A stretch of DNA of 64,000 nucleotides from JAPLFM01 sp964650885 (GCA_964650885.1 CAZYXG010000001.1:124001-188000), one strand, 5' to 3'; shown: positions 27,135-37,349, counted from the stretch's first letter. Program-made: numbers and translations. Notes: a model not told the origin generated them from the letters alone.

Positions 27135-29548
27135 TTTCTTTTAAATTGAACACTCAATTTATATTCTTCACTTGGTTTATTACTTAAAACTAATTTTAAA
27201 TATCCGCCTCGAAGCCACAACTGGAATTGATTTGCGAAATTTGGATTAGTAACATCGCCTGATACTCCTCCAGGAAGTGACAAATATACATCATTATTCG
27301 ACATATCGGCAATGAATCGCGCTGAAGCACCAATTTCTACTTTATTCCAATTTGACAACTTACTCTCATTAGAACTAATAGTCGTAAAATCACCAGACAT
27401 TTCAACTGAACCTAAACTTAAACTTTTATTCAATAAGTTTGAATTGGAAAATTTATGACTCAAATTCAAACGATGTAAATCGCCATAAATAATTTTTGAG
27501 TTGACTAATTTTTTCATTTGTATAGCTTTCGCTACAGTTTTTTGAAAAGCATAAATTTGTATGTCATCTGATGATTCTATTTTTTGAGTTTTAACATTAT
27601 CAAACCATTTGCTTTTTTTTAAATTCAATATTTCTAATAACTTCCTTAAAACTAAGTTTGAATGATTAATGTATTCATTGAAGTCATCAGAATTTAGTTC
27701 ATCTGCAAATATTTCTGAAATTAAAATTTTTAAATATATTTTATAAATGGCAGCTTCTTCTGAATTATAAGTCAGGAAATTATCCCATTGCTTAAGTCTA
27801 TAAAAAGCATTTAACTCTACCTTGTTTAAATATTTTTGATTTAAAGTTAAAGTTTGAAAGAGACTATTGAGTACTTCTTTTGAATAATTGGAATAAACAT
27901 CTAATTGATTTTGCTGTGCATCTCTATAGATATATTCATCAGTTTGAGCTAATAATTCATTTAATCTATCGAATCGAGAATTAGTAACCCATAAATTACC
28001 AATATTTGAAGATTCATTTATAGTTGGTTTTTGATTACAATTTGCCACAAACCCATTTTCTGGATTGTAACTCTTTCCGATTAAATTAGCATTTGTAAAG
28101 CCAGTCCAGTCTCCTCCAAGCCAAGAAGCGTTAGCTAAATTTTGAAAAGTTCCATTTCTAATCGGAATCTTTCCAGAGGGAATAAAACCAATATTGCCAG
28201 TTTTATCGGTAAAAGTAAAGTTTAGAGCAGGCGAAACCCACTCGCTTAGAATTGTATCAAACTGTTTCCAATTTCTTGCGAAATTCAATTTATAGATAAG
28301 TTCTAATTCTTTACTCTTTTCTGCCGCTGTCCATCTGTAAGTAATTGCATTATCATTACGTAAATTTTTGAATAACTTTATTGATTTATTGAAGTCCGAA
28401 AGCACATAGCTTCTGAAATTCTTTCTTAAGTAAAACTCTTTAGTTTCTTTATTATTAATAACGATAGAGTCTTTTACATAAATATATTTTTCAGTCAAAG
28501 TTTCATTGCGATAATAGTAATCATTACCTTTGTTTTTTTCTAGGAATAAATCGAAATCATCGGACATTAGGTTTGTTATACCCCAAGCAATACTATCATT
28601 TCTACCTATAAGTATGTATGGTATTCCTGGAATAGTTAGTCCAATTAAGTTATGATTAGGAATTGAATATTGAAGTTGATACCATTTTGATGGAAGTGTT
28701 AGCTGCAAATGAGGATCGTTGGCTAATATAGTCCCAGCAGATTTGTTTTTTTTCTTTTTAAGAATAGCCCAAGCATTGCTACCAGTTTTATTGTTGTTAA
28801 GTCCAATTTTATTTAAAGCAAATTTTGCATCTCGATTTAAATTAGCTGAATTTGTTGCAATAGGTTTTAATGAACTTGCAGAATCAAGCAAAGGAAGATA
28901 TTTTCCATTATTTGGAATCAAATCAAGAGTTTTTTCAACTCCAATTCCATTGGCAATTTCATTCATTGAAAAATCAACTGAAAAGCTATTTGAAAGTTCG
29001 AAAGCAAGCAACTTGGCAATTAAAAAGCAGTCTTTAGCAGTCCATTTTTCAGGAGAATAATTCATTGCTCCGAATTCAAAAGATAGCTTATTTCTATTTG
29101 CATCAATAAATGAATTTACCCCATTTGAATATGAATCTAATAATTTTATAAATTTAGGATTGCAAGTTTCCAAACTAATTTGAGCATATTCACGAATAGC
29201 TAATGCCCGCATAAGTTTATCTGTTTCTACATATTCCTCGCCGAATATTTCTGAAAGTCTTCCTTGTGCTATTCTTCTGCTGTAATCCATTTGCCAAAGT
29301 CTATCACTAGCGTGGGCATATCCAATTGCAAACGCCAGATCTAATTCGTTTTGAGCCGTTATGTGTGGTACACCATAGTAATTACGGTATATTTCAGTTT
29401 GATTTGTAATGTTTTGAGTGGATAACTCAATATAATCTGGAGATTTTGAGCTAGTATAAATACTAAGTATAAATAAATAGATACTTGCTATTATGACAAC
29501 TATAGCAATCATTATGACTATGGATTTATTTCTAAACCTTACATCCAT
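27131..29548 (-). CDS. Penicillin acylase family hydrolase
   Basis: This 805-aa protein is an N-terminal-nucleophile hydrolase of the penicillin/AHL acylase family. A signal anchor or signal peptide lies at about 10-30. An alpha-chain region contains VPHITAQNELDLAFAIGYAHASDRLWQMDY, here split as VPHITA and GYAHASDRLWQMD. The autocleavage site TGSNAW places the nucleophile at Ser257. The beta chain begins SNAWAI and continues with LANDPHLQL, the oxyanion region, and later RWTA and NGFVANCNQKP. It would cleave amide bonds of acylated small molecules in the periplasm; the substrate is unknown, and beta-lactams or acyl-homoserine lactones are family examples only. It overlaps the epimerase gene by 10 bases. 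Confidence 0.9.
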   Translation of the reverse strand: MDVRFRNKSIVIMIAIVVIIASIYLFILSIYTSSKSPDYIELSTQNITNQTEIYRNYYGVPHITAQNELDLAFAIGYAHASDRLWQMDYSRRIAQGRLSEIFGEEYVETDKLMRALAIREYAQISLETCNPKFIKLLDSYSNGVNSFIDANRNKLSFEFGAMNYSPEKWTAKDCFLIAKLLAFELSNSFSVDFSMNEIANGIGVEKTLDLIPNNGKYLPLLDSASSLKPIATNSANLNRDAKFALNKIGLNNNKTGSNAWAILKKKKNKSAGTILANDPHLQLTLPSKWYQLQYSIPNHNLIGLTIPGIPYILIGRNDSIAWGITNLMSDDFDLFLEKNKGNDYYYRNETLTEKYIYVKDSIVINNKETKEFYLRKNFRSYVLSDFNKSIKLFKNLRNDNAITYRWTAAEKSKELELIYKLNFARNWKQFDTILSEWVSPALNFTFTDKTGNIGFIPSGKIPIRNGTFQNLANASWLGGDWTGFTNANLIGKSYNPENGFVANCNQKPTINESSNIGNLWVTNSRFDRLNELLAQTDEYIYRDAQQNQLDVYSNYSKEVLNSLFQTLTLNQKYLNKVELNAFYRLKQWDNFLTYNSEEAAIYKIYLKILISEIFADELNSDDFNEYINHSNLVLRKLLEILNLKKSKWFDNVKTQKIESSDDIQIYAFQKTVAKAIQMKKLVNSKIIYGDLHRLNLSHKFSNSNLLNKSLSLGSVEMSGDFTTISSNESKLSNWNKVEIGASARFIADMSNNDVYLSLPGGVSGDVTNPNFANQFQLWLRGGYLKLVLSNKPSEEYKLSVQFKRN

Positions 29549-30528
29549 TTATTTTGCTTATACCATTGGATTGTTTCTGCAATTCCATCTTCAATAGACA
29601 TTTTTTGCTCGTAGCCGAAATCTTTGGCTGCTTTTTCTATAGAGCATGTCCAATAATCTTGAATAAAATCAATTCCTTTTTCATAATTGAAAACTGGCAC
29701 AGAGCCAGATAGTTTTCCGAAATATTCACTGATTGTACCTAAGGTTAGGATTATTGAATGTGGCAAATTTATAGTTAACAATAACTTTTTATCAATAGTT
29801 TTCTTAATTATATTTATAATTTGCTTCCAAGTGTAGAATTCTTTGCTTGAAATGAAGTAAATTTTAGAAATAGTGTTTTCCGAAAGGGAAGCATCAACTA
29901 TTCCTCTACTCAAATCACTTGAGTGAACCAAAGAGACATATTTATCATTAAATCCCATCAAAGTGCCGATTCCCAATTTAACAGATTGGAAAACTGCGAA
30001 GATTGCTTTGTCTCTAGGTCCATAAACAGCAGGAGGTCTCACAATTGTGATAGGAATTTTATTGAAGTATTCGTAAACTTCAAGTTCAGTTTCTTTTTTG
30101 CTTTTGCCATAACTTGTTATTGGAGTCATTGGCATATCTTCAGTTTTAGGTTTTTCTCTACTTTCAGAAGGCCCGCTAGCTGTTTGGCTAGAAACATATA
30201 AAAATCTTTTAAGTTTAGTATTAGATTCAAGTACTGCATTCAATAAGTTGATTGTAGGTAATTTATTTCCTTGCAAATAGCCATCATAATTTTTAGCAGC
30301 AATAATTCCAGCAACATGATAGATAATATCAATATCTTTCACAGCAAGCTTTAGTTTTTCCATATCGGTATAACTCGCTTCAAAAAGCTCAACATTTTTG
30401 CCTTTCAGCCAAGTCAAATCACTATTTGAACGAACTAAGCAACGTACTTCAAATCCTCTATCTAATAGTACATCAACAATGTGGCTACCAATAAATCCAG
30501 TTGCACCTGTAACTAAACATTTCATCAT
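29539..30528 (-). CDS. NAD-dependent epimerase/dehydratase (extended SDR)
   Basis: From the ATG at 30528 (MMKCLVTGATGFIGSHI) this is a 329-aa extended short-chain dehydrogenase. The Rossmann TGATGFIGSH loop binds NAD(P). The catalytic Tyr140-x-x-x-Lys144 pair lies in YGKSK, and the RPPAVYGPRD segment is typical of the 3-beta-HSD/dihydroflavonol-reductase-like branch. The open frame extends to a TTG at 30582, but those residues do not look part of the fold. Substrate could be a nucleotide sugar, a sterol-like compound or another ketone/alcohol. The stop lies within the acylase start region (10-base overlap), so the two are co-translated. Confidence 0.85.
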   Translation of the reverse strand: MMKCLVTGATGFIGSHIVDVLLDRGFEVRCLVRSNSDLTWLKGKNVELFEASYTDMEKLKLAVKDIDIIYHVAGIIAAKNYDGYLQGNKLPTINLLNAVLESNTKLKRFLYVSSQTASGPSESREKPKTEDMPMTPITSYGKSKKETELEVYEYFNKIPITIVRPPAVYGPRDKAIFAVFQSVKLGIGTLMGFNDKYVSLVHSSDLSRGIVDASLSENTISKIYFISSKEFYTWKQIINIIKKTIDKKLLLTINLPHSIILTLGTISEYFGKLSGSVPVFNYEKGIDFIQDYWTCSIEKAAKDFGYEQKMSIEDGIAETIQWYKQNKWM

Positions 30529-30673
30529 AATTCCCGTTATATGATTGCAAGATAAATATAAATAATATTTAATTTTGAACAAGTCATTTCAAAATGTAAG
30601 ATATAATTTGAGAAGTCTCTATAAATTAGATAAATTGCTATATGATTTTTATCAAAACGGAAAATAGTTTTTG

Positions 30674-33178
30674 ATGCAAAAAGCAGTAATTATGGCGGGA
30701 GGTTTTGGAACAAGACTTCGCCCCCTTACAATGGAAATACCTAAACCACTTGTTCCTGTGCTCAATTTACCAATAATGGAGCATATTGTTAATCTACTTA
30801 AACGACATAATATCAATGATATAGTGTCTCTTCTTTATTTTCAACCAGATAAAATTACAGATTATTTTAAATCTGGAGAAGACTTTGGTGTAACAATGTC
30901 TTATGTCCACGCACAAGCCGATTATGGAACTGCTGGAAGTGTAAAAAATGCTTACAAAGAATTGAATAGTAGATTTATTATCATAAGTGGCGATGTTTTA
31001 ACTGATTTTGACTTAACAAAAGCATTAGAATTTCACATTGAAAAAAAATCGAAAGCAACCATATTACTGACAAGAGTTCCTTCTCCATTGCAATTTGGAA
31101 TTGTAATGACAGATGAAGAAAGTCGAATCACTCACTTTTTAGAAAAACCATCTTGGGGTCAAGTTTTTTCTGATACTATCAATACAGGAATATACATTCT
31201 TGAACCAGAAGTTTTGGATTTGATACCGTACCAAGAAGACTTTGATTTCAGTAAAGATTTATTTCCATTGATGCTTCACAAAAAAATGCCTATTTATGGC
31301 TTTATTGCAGAAGGTTATTGGAAAGATTTAGGCAATTTAGAAGAATACCAAATAGGGCAAAGCGATGCACTTTTAAACAAAGTAGAGCTTGGCTTTAATT
31401 TCGATGAAAAGTTAATTTGTGGAAAAAATGTTACTTTGCCAAAAAATCTTAAAGTAAATGGTAACGTTGTAATTGGCAACAATTCAGCAATTGGTGAAAA
31501 TTCAATATTAACAAATTCAGTAATTGGCGATAACGTTAAAATTGGCAAAGGTGTTTGCCTTAGTGGCACTACAGTTTGGAACAATGTAAGCATTGGTGAT
31601 TTCACTCAACTTAATGATGATGTGGTTTGCGATAATGTTATTATTGGAAGCTCTGTAACTATTCACGAAAATGTTTATATTGCTAATAATTGCGTTATTG
31701 AAAACAAAGCTAAACTACATTCAAATATAAAGCTTTGGCCAAAGAAAAGAGTGTTAAGTGGATCTACTTTATCTCGATCGCTTGTGCAAGAAGAAAAGTG
31801 GTCTCGTGAGTTATTCACAGATGCAAGAATTTCTGGTATTTCAAATATTGATATAACTCCAGAGTTCGGCTCAAAGTTAGGTACTGCTTTAGGTATGGCA
31901 TTTGGAAGAGGAAAGAAAATACTTTCCAGTAGAGATCCTAACAATATGTCAAGACTTGTTAAACGCTCAATAACTTCTGGTTTGCTTTCTGTTGGTGCTA
32001 TTGTAAGTGATTTGCAATCTACTTCAATTCCCCAAACTAGACAAGAACTTATGACTGGGAATTATGATGGAGGTATGCACGTACGCCGTTCAATTAGAAA
32101 TCCAAATTTAACTGACATTATTATTTTTTCAAATGATGGCAGAGATATTTCGATTTCAATGTCTAAAAAAATCGAAAGATTCTTTTTTGGAGAGGATATT
32201 CAAAGAGTTTCACACGATGAAGTAGGCAATGTCAAATATCCAGAAAGAACTAATGAAATCTATATTCAGAGATTTGTTGATTCACTGGATATTGAAAAAA
32301 TAAAATCTAAGAAATTTAAAATTTTGGTTGATTATTCTTATGGTCAAGCTTCTACTATTCTTCCTTCAATATTAGGTAAATTAAGTGTAGATGCACTATC
32401 ATCACACGACTTTGTGGATCCTTTAAGGTTTCATCCTGATCCAACTATGGATATATCTGGAGATGACAATACTGGCAAGATTATGAATTCCCTAAATTAC
32501 GAATTGGGATTCAGAATTGAAGCTGGGGCTGAGAAAGTTGCAATTATTGACGAAAGAGGTAAATGGGTTCCAGCTTCTAGACTTTTGAGTATAGTAACAA
32601 AGCTTTTCTTAGAATCAAATAAGGAAAGAGAACCATATAAAATTGCTGTATCAGTTGTAGCTTCCACAGAAATTGAAACAATTGCTAAAAATTACAATGT
32701 GGAAGTAGTTAGGATTAAGAATTCACATTCGGCTATGATGGATGCAACTAATGATGAAAGCATTCTTTTTGTTGGTGGTATTTATGGTGGTTTCATATTC
32801 CGTGATTTCTTGCTTGCTTCCGATGGTATGTTTACCTGTGGAAAAATACTTGAAATGCTTTCTAAAACTAATTTTAAATTCTCAAATTTAGATGAAACTT
32901 TACCTAAAAAACACCTTTATATTGTTACTATAGAATGTCCTTGGGATTTGAAAGGAATGGTAATGCGTAAAGCAATGGATTACAGTGAACATTTGAAAAG
33001 AGAGTTAATTGAAGGTGTTAAAATCTTTTTAGAAGATGAAACAGTACTTTTGGTTCCTGAAAAAGAAACAGCTCAGTTTTCTATTGTAGCTGAAAGTGAT
33101 AGTCAATTCAACGCTAATTATTTAGCTGATAAATATGCAGGTATAGTATCCAAATGGATAGCAGAGGAACAAGATTAA
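30674..33178 (+). CDS. Sugar-1-phosphate nucleotidyltransferase fused to a degenerate phosphomannomutase domain
   Basis: This 834-aa protein (ATG at 30674; a TTG directly before it is also in frame) has three parts. Residues 1-235 are a nucleotidyltransferase with GGFGTRLRPLT, IPKPLVP and the metal-binding SGDVL. Residues about 250-350 are left-handed hexapeptide repeats (IGNNSAIGENSILTNSVIG). The rest is a phosphomannomutase-like region. The first half looks active and probably makes GDP-mannose or a related sugar nucleotide. In the mutase half, the catalytic TASHNP position reads VRRSIRNP (near 468). The metal loop DGDxDR reads EAGAEK (near 617) and the phosphate loop RPSGTEP reads VPEKETAQ (near 795). 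It is therefore unlikely to catalyse mutase chemistry. It leads a run with the EIIA and Kgd genes. Confidence 0.88.
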   Translation: MQKAVIMAGGFGTRLRPLTMEIPKPLVPVLNLPIMEHIVNLLKRHNINDIVSLLYFQPDKITDYFKSGEDFGVTMSYVHAQADYGTAGSVKNAYKELNSRFIIISGDVLTDFDLTKALEFHIEKKSKATILLTRVPSPLQFGIVMTDEESRITHFLEKPSWGQVFSDTINTGIYILEPEVLDLIPYQEDFDFSKDLFPLMLHKKMPIYGFIAEGYWKDLGNLEEYQIGQSDALLNKVELGFNFDEKLICGKNVTLPKNLKVNGNVVIGNNSAIGENSILTNSVIGDNVKIGKGVCLSGTTVWNNVSIGDFTQLNDDVVCDNVIIGSSVTIHENVYIANNCVIENKAKLHSNIKLWPKKRVLSGSTLSRSLVQEEKWSRELFTDARISGISNIDITPEFGSKLGTALGMAFGRGKKILSSRDPNNMSRLVKRSITSGLLSVGAIVSDLQSTSIPQTRQELMTGNYDGGMHVRRSIRNPNLTDIIIFSNDGRDISISMSKKIERFFFGEDIQRVSHDEVGNVKYPERTNEIYIQRFVDSLDIEKIKSKKFKILVDYSYGQASTILPSILGKLSVDALSSHDFVDPLRFHPDPTMDISGDDNTGKIMNSLNYELGFRIEAGAEKVAIIDERGKWVPASRLLSIVTKLFLESNKEREPYKIAVSVVASTEIETIAKNYNVEVVRIKNSHSAMMDATNDESILFVGGIYGGFIFRDFLLASDGMFTCGKILEMLSKTNFKFSNLDETLPKKHLYIVTIECPWDLKGMVMRKAMDYSEHLKRELIEGVKIFLEDETVLLVPEKETAQFSIVAESDSQFNANYLADKYAGIVSKWIAEEQD

Positions 33179-33181
33179 AAA

Positions 33182-33646
33182 ATGAAAATTGCAGAAATAT
33201 TGAATTTAAATTCAATTTCATTAAAAAGTAAAATATCAAAAAAGGAAGATATAATTAATTTAGCTTTGGATTTAGCAAATAAATCTGGAAAAATTAATAA
33301 TTTTGAAATTGCAAAGAGCGAAGTTTTTAAAAGAGAAGCAATTATGTCAACTGGTATTGGTAATGGTATTGCATTGCCACATGCCAAAACAAATGCTGTG
33401 GATAGCCTAATTGGTGCATTCATTACTTTAGAGAATCCAACTAATTTTGTTTCTTTAGATGATTCTAAGGTAAGTATGGTATTCCTTTTGCTAGGACAGG
33501 ATAGTAATGTTGGTATCCATTTGAGATTGCTAAGTAAAATTTCAAGATACTTAAATAATGATTTATTCAAAAGTCAATTGTTGGCTTTAGAAACACCAGA
33601 AGAGGTGTTAGACCTATTTAATAAATACGAAAGTGAACTTTCGTAG
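33182..33646 (+). CDS. PTS EIIA protein (fructose/nitrogen type, PtsN-like)
   Basis: This 154-aa protein is a stand-alone EIIA domain of the mannitol/fructose class. The phosphoacceptor is His67 in GIGNGIALPHAKT, and the SMVFLLLGQDSNVGIHLRLLSKISRYL segment (here quoted in parts: FLLLGQD and HLRLLSKI) is the family core. Such proteins pass phosphate from HPr to a sugar transporter or, as PtsN, regulate other proteins according to phosphorylation state. No EI, HPr, EIIB or EIIC gene is visible, so a regulatory role is more likely. It starts 3 bases after the fusion gene stop and ends 34 bases before kgd. Confidence 0.9.
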   Translation: MKIAEILNLNSISLKSKISKKEDIINLALDLANKSGKINNFEIAKSEVFKREAIMSTGIGNGIALPHAKTNAVDSLIGAFITLENPTNFVSLDDSKVSMVFLLLGQDSNVGIHLRLLSKISRYLNNDLFKSQLLALETPEEVLDLFNKYESELS

Positions 33647-33680
33647 TAATTAATTTTGTTTCACAAATTTTTAATGTAAA

Positions 33681-36600
33681 GTGTACAATCCAAACGAAGC
33701 TTTCGAAAATGAACTATATTTTGAATATTTAAGAGATCCAGATTCTGTTAGTGCAGAATGGAGAGCTTACTTTTCAAACAATTACAATCAAAATATTGCA
33801 ACGATTACTTCAGCAAATTCAAATTCAAATGTTGAATATGCTAATGTAGTAAATACTCCAAAACCTACTGAATCTATTGCAAATAATGGTGCAACACAGA
33901 AATTAGAAAATAATAGCAATAAACATTTCGGTAGCAATTTATCCGATATTAAACTTGCAAGTTATGAAGAATTAGAGCCACTTAGCTCAATTACTTCTAA
34001 AATTGCTTTTAACATGGATGAAAGTTTGACTGTACCTACAGCTACTTCAATCCGCACTATACCTGTAAAGGCATTAGATGAAAATAGAAGAGTGATAAAT
34101 AAATTTTTAGAACAAAGAAAATTGGGTAAAATTTCATTTACTCATATTATTCTTTGGGCTATGGTGAAATCTTTACAAAAATATCCTAAACTTAATTCTA
34201 GCTATGAATTAATAGAAGGTAAACCAAACCGCCGAGTAAAAAACTCAATTAATATTGGTGTTGCAACTGATATTACTCGTAAAGATGGGCAACGTTTATT
34301 GATGGTACCAAACATTAAAGATGCTGGTAAACTAAACTTTTTTGAATTTTTCAAAAAATTAGATGAATTAGTTCAAAAAGCGAAAAACAATAAACTTGGT
34401 TTGGAAGATTTAGAAGGTACAACTGTTAGTTTAACTAATCCTGGAATGATAGGCACCAATGCTTCAATACCACGCCTAATGAAAGGGCAAGGACTAATTA
34501 TTGCTTCTGGTTCTATTGATTATCCTGTAGAATTTATGGCAGTTAAGCCAGACTTATTGTCGAACTTGGCTATTTCTAAAGTTGTTACTATAACATCTAC
34601 TTATGACCATAGGATTATTCAGGGTGCTGAATCAGCAGAATTTTTACTTTATATGCACAAACTATTGATTGGTGAAAATAATTTTTACGATCAAATATTT
34701 GCAAGCTTAAAAATTCCATTTGAACCAATTAAATGGCAGAATGACACTACGACTAAAAGCTTTTATGCAGGTAACAATCAATCTAACGTAAATGAATCAC
34801 TTGAAAAATCTGCTTTAGTAATGCAGTTAATCAATGCTTATAGGGTTCGTGGACATTTGAAAGCTTCAATTAATCCTCTTGGCAATGATAGCTATTCTTA
34901 CCCAGAATTAGAACTTTCATATTATGGTTTTAACATTTGGGATTTGGAAAGAGAATTCCCAGCAGACTCAGTTTGGAGCAATAAGCCACTTCAGTTGCGT
35001 AGTATTATTGAAATATTGAGAGATACGTATTGTGGCTCAATTGGTATAGAGTATATGCACATATCCGATTTATTCAAAAAAGATTGGATTAAAAATAAGC
35101 TTGAAACAACTAGAAATCAACCTAAATTTACAAACGAGCAAAAAACTCAAATTCTTCAAAAATTAATTGAAGCTGAATCATTTGAAAATTTCGTACATAC
35201 TAAGTTTGTTGGCCATAAAAGATTTTCAATAGAAGGCTCTGAATCAATAATTATCTTCTTAGATAAATTATTTAAAGAAGCTGCTGATGCTCAAACTCAT
35301 TCAGTCGTGCTTGGTATGGCTCATAGGGGAAGACTAAATGTTTTAGTTAACTCTATTGGTAAAAAATTAGAATATATTTTCAATGAGTTCGATGGTAATT
35401 TAGATCCAGAATTGGAAGGATCTGGCGATGTGAAGTATCATTTGGGCAATGAAAGTGTATTTATTTCGGACAATAATAATAATGTTAACGTTAGACTTGC
35501 ACCAAACCCAAGCCATTTGGAAATTGTAAATCCAGTTATATTAGGAATGGCAAAAGCAATAAGTCAAGAGTTAGGAGATAAATCAAATAAATCTGTAATT
35601 CCAGTATTACTTCATGGTGATGCTGCATTTGCAGGGCAGGGAATTGGTCAAGAAATTCTTAATATGATGACATTAGATGGTTATAAAACAGGTGGTTCAA
35701 TCCACGTTGTTATAAACAACCAAATTGGCTTTACTACTAGTCCTGAATCATCTCGCTCAACAACTTATTGTACAGATGTTGCAAAAATGGTACAATGCCC
35801 AATATTGCATGTAAATGGTAACGACCCAGAAGCAGTAGCTTTATCTGCAATGTTTGCGATTGAATATCGCAATACTTTTGCAAATGATGTTATAATTGAC
35901 ATTCTTTCTTATCGTAAATATGGACATAATGAAGGTGATGAACCTAGCTATACTCAACCATTGCTATATAGAAAGATTAAATCAATGGAGCCAATACGCC
36001 ATATTTATGAAAAAGAACTTATTGGCACTAAAGTTATTACACCAGATATAGCTCAAAATTTACAAAACGAATATTCGGTTAAATTGAATGAAGCATTTGA
36101 AAAAAGAGCTGAAGTGAATTTAACAGCTGTTCATTCTGTGAAAGTTGAAAATAAATCGTTAACGCCTGTCAATACTCAGATAAACGAAGCTCAAGTGCAC
36201 CAAATTGTGAACTCAATTACTAATTTACCTATTGAATTCAATGCAAATCCTAAAGTTTTAGGAGGATTGAAAAAACGATTAGAGTCAATAAATACTACTG
36301 TTCCAATGATTGATTGGGCTTCAAGCGAAGCTTTAGCTTTTGGATCTTTATTGATAGAAGGCAAAAGTGTGAGACTATCTGGTGAAGATTCAAAACGTGG
36401 TACTTTCAGCCATAGACACGCTGTATTAGTAGATTTCAATTCTGAAAATTTATATATACCTTTGAATAACATCGCAGAAAATCAAGCATTAATTTCTGTT
36501 TATGATTCGCCTCTTTCCGAGTTGGGAGTGATGGGATTTGACTATGGTTATTCAGTAATTGCTGACAAAAGCTTAACTCTTTGGGAAGCTCAATTTGGCG

Positions 36601-37343
36601 ATTTTGCTAATATGGCACAACCAATTATAGATCAATTTATTTGCTGTGGCGATGTAAAATGGAATCAAAAATCTAATTTAGTTCTGCTTTTGCCACACGG
36701 TCATGAAGGACAAGGTCCTGAACACTCTAGTGCAAGATTGGAAAGATTCTTACAGCTTTGTGCGGAAGATAATATGATTGTAGCTAACTATACAACTCCT
36801 GCAAATTATTTCCACGCTTTGAGAAGACAAGTAATTGGCAATGACAGAATGCCATTAATAATTATGTCTCCTAAGTCAATTTTGCGACACGCTATGGCTG
36901 TTTCATCTGTTAGTGATTTCACAAATGGTTCATACCAACATTTGATTGACGATAATAAGATTACTGATAAATCACAAGTAAAAAGATTGCTTATCTGTAC
37001 TGGAAAAATTTGCTATGATTTGATTCATACCAGAGATTTGGCTAATGCTAATGATAAAGCAGTAATTAGAATCGAACAGCTTTACCCATTGCATAAAACT
37101 CAATTAAAAGAAATTATTGCAAGTTATCCAAATGCTTCGGAAATAGTATGGGTACAAGAAGAACCTAAAAATCAAGGTGCTTGGTCGTTTATAGCAGAAG
37201 AATTGAGAGAAGTTATATCGGCAAATCAAAAATTGCACTATAATGGCAGACTTCCTATGGCTGCAACAGCCACAGGAAGTAGTAAAAACCATGCTAAGGA
37301 ACAAGATGCAATTATCAATAAAGCAATTGCAGGAAGTTTTTAA
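33681..37343 (+). CDS. kgd: Kgd-type fused 2-oxoglutarate dehydrogenase (E2 catalytic domain + E1)
   Basis: This 1220-aa protein starts with GTG (MYNPNEAFENELYFEYL) and has the short N-terminal E1o helix, then a linker. A succinyltransferase (E2) catalytic domain follows (about 100-345) with YDHRIIQGAES, active His310. A complete thiamine-dependent E1 spans about 370-1220 (MAHRGRLNVL, APNPSHLE, GDAAFAGQG at 646-654, NNQIGFT). This is the arrangement of mycobacterial Kgd/corynebacterial OdhA, rather than separate SucA and SucB. No lipoyl domain is present, so a lipoyl carrier must be supplied by another protein. It decarboxylates 2-oxoglutarate to succinyl-CoA or succinic semialdehyde. It closes the run fusion-EIIA-kgd, with a possible terminator at 37350-37380. 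Confidence 0.93.
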   Translation: MYNPNEAFENELYFEYLRDPDSVSAEWRAYFSNNYNQNIATITSANSNSNVEYANVVNTPKPTESIANNGATQKLENNSNKHFGSNLSDIKLASYEELEPLSSITSKIAFNMDESLTVPTATSIRTIPVKALDENRRVINKFLEQRKLGKISFTHIILWAMVKSLQKYPKLNSSYELIEGKPNRRVKNSINIGVATDITRKDGQRLLMVPNIKDAGKLNFFEFFKKLDELVQKAKNNKLGLEDLEGTTVSLTNPGMIGTNASIPRLMKGQGLIIASGSIDYPVEFMAVKPDLLSNLAISKVVTITSTYDHRIIQGAESAEFLLYMHKLLIGENNFYDQIFASLKIPFEPIKWQNDTTTKSFYAGNNQSNVNESLEKSALVMQLINAYRVRGHLKASINPLGNDSYSYPELELSYYGFNIWDLEREFPADSVWSNKPLQLRSIIEILRDTYCGSIGIEYMHISDLFKKDWIKNKLETTRNQPKFTNEQKTQILQKLIEAESFENFVHTKFVGHKRFSIEGSESIIIFLDKLFKEAADAQTHSVVLGMAHRGRLNVLVNSIGKKLEYIFNEFDGNLDPELEGSGDVKYHLGNESVFISDNNNNVNVRLAPNPSHLEIVNPVILGMAKAISQELGDKSNKSVIPVLLHGDAAFAGQGIGQEILNMMTLDGYKTGGSIHVVINNQIGFTTSPESSRSTTYCTDVAKMVQCPILHVNGNDPEAVALSAMFAIEYRNTFANDVIIDILSYRKYGHNEGDEPSYTQPLLYRKIKSMEPIRHIYEKELIGTKVITPDIAQNLQNEYSVKLNEAFEKRAEVNLTAVHSVKVENKSLTPVNTQINEAQVHQIVNSITNLPIEFNANPKVLGGLKKRLESINTTVPMIDWASSEALAFGSLLIEGKSVRLSGEDSKRGTFSHRHAVLVDFNSENLYIPLNNIAENQALISVYDSPLSELGVMGFDYGYSVIADKSLTLWEAQFGDFANMAQPIIDQFICCGDVKWNQKSNLVLLLPHGHEGQGPEHSSARLERFLQLCAEDNMIVANYTTPANYFHALRRQVIGNDRMPLIIMSPKSILRHAMAVSSVSDFTNGSYQHLIDDNKITDKSQVKRLLICTGKICYDLIHTRDLANANDKAVIRIEQLYPLHKTQLKEIIASYPNASEIVWVQEEPKNQGAWSFIAEELREVISANQKLHYNGRLPMAATATGSSKNHAKEQDAIINKAIAGSF

Positions 37344-37349
37344 TTAAGA

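Noticed and set aside
28740..28765. A-run in the acylase gene near the catalytic Ser that could cause slippage
   Set aside because: The frame continues normally through AILKKKKNKSAG and homologues have Lys-rich sequence there; no sign of a frameshift.
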